A stretch of DNA of 64,000 nucleotides from the NCBI RefSeq assembly GCF_002975205.1, contig NZ_PCOC01000002.1:1987501-2051500 (forward strand), written 5' to 3'. Source of the stretch: Ochrobactrum vermis. Its GTDB lineage: Bacteria; Pseudomonadota; Alphaproteobacteria; Rhizobiales; Rhizobiaceae. Positions 63,454 to 64,000 of this stretch are shown piece by piece. The translations under genes and the position numbers were made by a program. The stretch's first letter is position 1. Each line of letters begins with the position of its first letter. The notes below the pieces were generated by a model. That model had not been told where the DNA came from. It did not search any database and saw only the letters and a list, made by a program, of their open reading frames with translations.

Positions 63454-64000
63454 ATGACGACACATGACTATATCGTGGTCGGCAGCGGCATCAACGCATT
63501 AGTAGCGGCCGCCATGCTTGGCAAAAAGGGCAAGAAGGTACTGCTGCTCGAGCGCAACGACCAGCTCGGCGGCTGCCTGCGTACCGAAGAGATCACTGTA
63601 CCGGGCTTCCGCCACGACGTGATGGCAACAACCATGGTGCTGTTCCTGACCTCGCCCGCCTATGGCGTGCTTGGCAAGGATCTTGAAGCTCGCGGCCTCG
63701 AATTCGCCCATGCAGATCTGCCCACCGGCGTCATACTCGCCGACGGCAGACATGCGATCCTCTCCAAAGACCGCAAAGCCAACATCGCAACCTTCGATGC
63801 GCTGGCCGACGGCGACGGCAAGGCTTTTGCCCGCGAGATGGACCGGATGGGTGCCGATGCGCCTTTCATGTTCTCTCTGCTTGGCGGCTCGCTCTGGTCC
63901 GGTGGCATCTTCAAGACCATGCTGAAGGAGGCGTGGAAGCGCGGGGCCCGTAATCTCGCCGCGTGGTTCGGCGAGGCGCTCGTCAATGGCCGCCATCATC
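63454..64000 (+). CDS. FAD-dependent oxidoreductase, phytoene-desaturase-like, 5' part
   Basis: The frame is open from the ATG at 63454 to the window end (182 codons). FAD motif DYIVVGSGINALVAAAMLGK, then VLLLERNDQLGGCLRTEEI; GFRHDVMATTMVLFLTSPAY follows. The order of motifs is the same as in the divergent gene at 61484-63076, so the two are paralogues. GGGGAG lies nine bases upstream of the ATG. The rest lies beyond the window. Confidence 0.85.
   Translation, partial: MTTHDYIVVGSGINALVAAAMLGKKGKKVLLLERNDQLGGCLRTEEITVPGFRHDVMATTMVLFLTSPAYGVLGKDLEARGLEFAHADLPTGVILADGRHAILSKDRKANIATFDALADGDGKAFAREMDRMGADAPFMFSLLGGSLWSGGIFKTMLKEAWKRGARNLAAWFGEALVNGRHH

Noticed and set aside
63499..63999. Minus-strand frame at the right edge
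   Set aside because: The plus strand holds an FAD-binding oxidoreductase open to the window end; the antisense frame is a shadow of it.

Overview
The window looks like chromosomal DNA of an alphaproteobacterium of the Brucella/Ochrobactrum group (Hyphomicrobiales). The grounds are the bioBFDA-bioZ operon behind BioR-type boxes, the many ABC-uptake/catabolic operons, and short palindromic intergenic repeats of the kind found in these genomes. This placement rests on gene content and recognition only; no search was run. No tRNA, rRNA or CRISPR array was seen.

Layout. (1) 1-3.4 kb: 5' part of a selenocysteine formate dehydrogenase alpha subunit (minus strand, in-frame UGA at 62-64), a Tat-exported transglutaminase-like protein and selD, which makes the selenium donor. 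(2) 3.4-5.6 kb: an NCS2 uracil/xanthine-type permease behind a leader that can fold in two exclusive ways, and a beta-carbonic anhydrase. (3) 5.5-15.7 kb: a minus-strand catabolic cluster of amino-acid ABC transporter, dimethylformamidase-like hydrolase, class III aminotransferase, BKACE beta-keto acid cleavage enzyme, GNAT, acetylpolyamine-type deacetylase and thioesterase, with a divergent LysR regulator. (4) 15.7-17.7 kb: an MFS exporter divergent from a TetR regulator with three operator-like palindromes between them. (5) 17.8-28.9 kb: DeoR regulator and a probable deoxyribose operon (sugar ABC transporter, DUF4432 epimerase-like protein, ribokinase-family kinase, deoC, two-domain ALDH16-like dehydrogenase). 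(6) 29-33.5 kb: lipocalin and a ferric-iron-type ABC transporter with a fused permease. (7) 33.6-41.4 kb: cupin, AraC regulator, TonB-dependent siderophore receptor and Fec/Fhu-type ABC importer. (8) 41.5-46.6 kb: biotin operon bioB-F-D-A-Z. (9) 46.6-59.7 kb: FAD oxidoreductase and cupin, a complete IS3-family element, TetR regulator, M19 dipeptidase, dipeptide-type ABC transporter with Tat-type binding protein, M20 dipeptidase and AraC-type regulator. (10) 59.7-61.5 kb: a decayed stretch with an acetyltransferase remnant, a small cysteine-rich secreted protein, and an autotransporter 3' remnant abutting an IS3 transposase remnant. (11) 61.5-64 kb: two divergent phytoene-desaturase-like FAD oxidoreductases, the second cut by the window end.

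Most units follow one plan: uptake system, degradative enzymes and a local regulator. The least familiar are the BKACE cluster (beta-amino acid or amide breakdown is inferred), the ALDH16-deoC operon, the permease leader RNA and the small cysteine-rich secreted protein.
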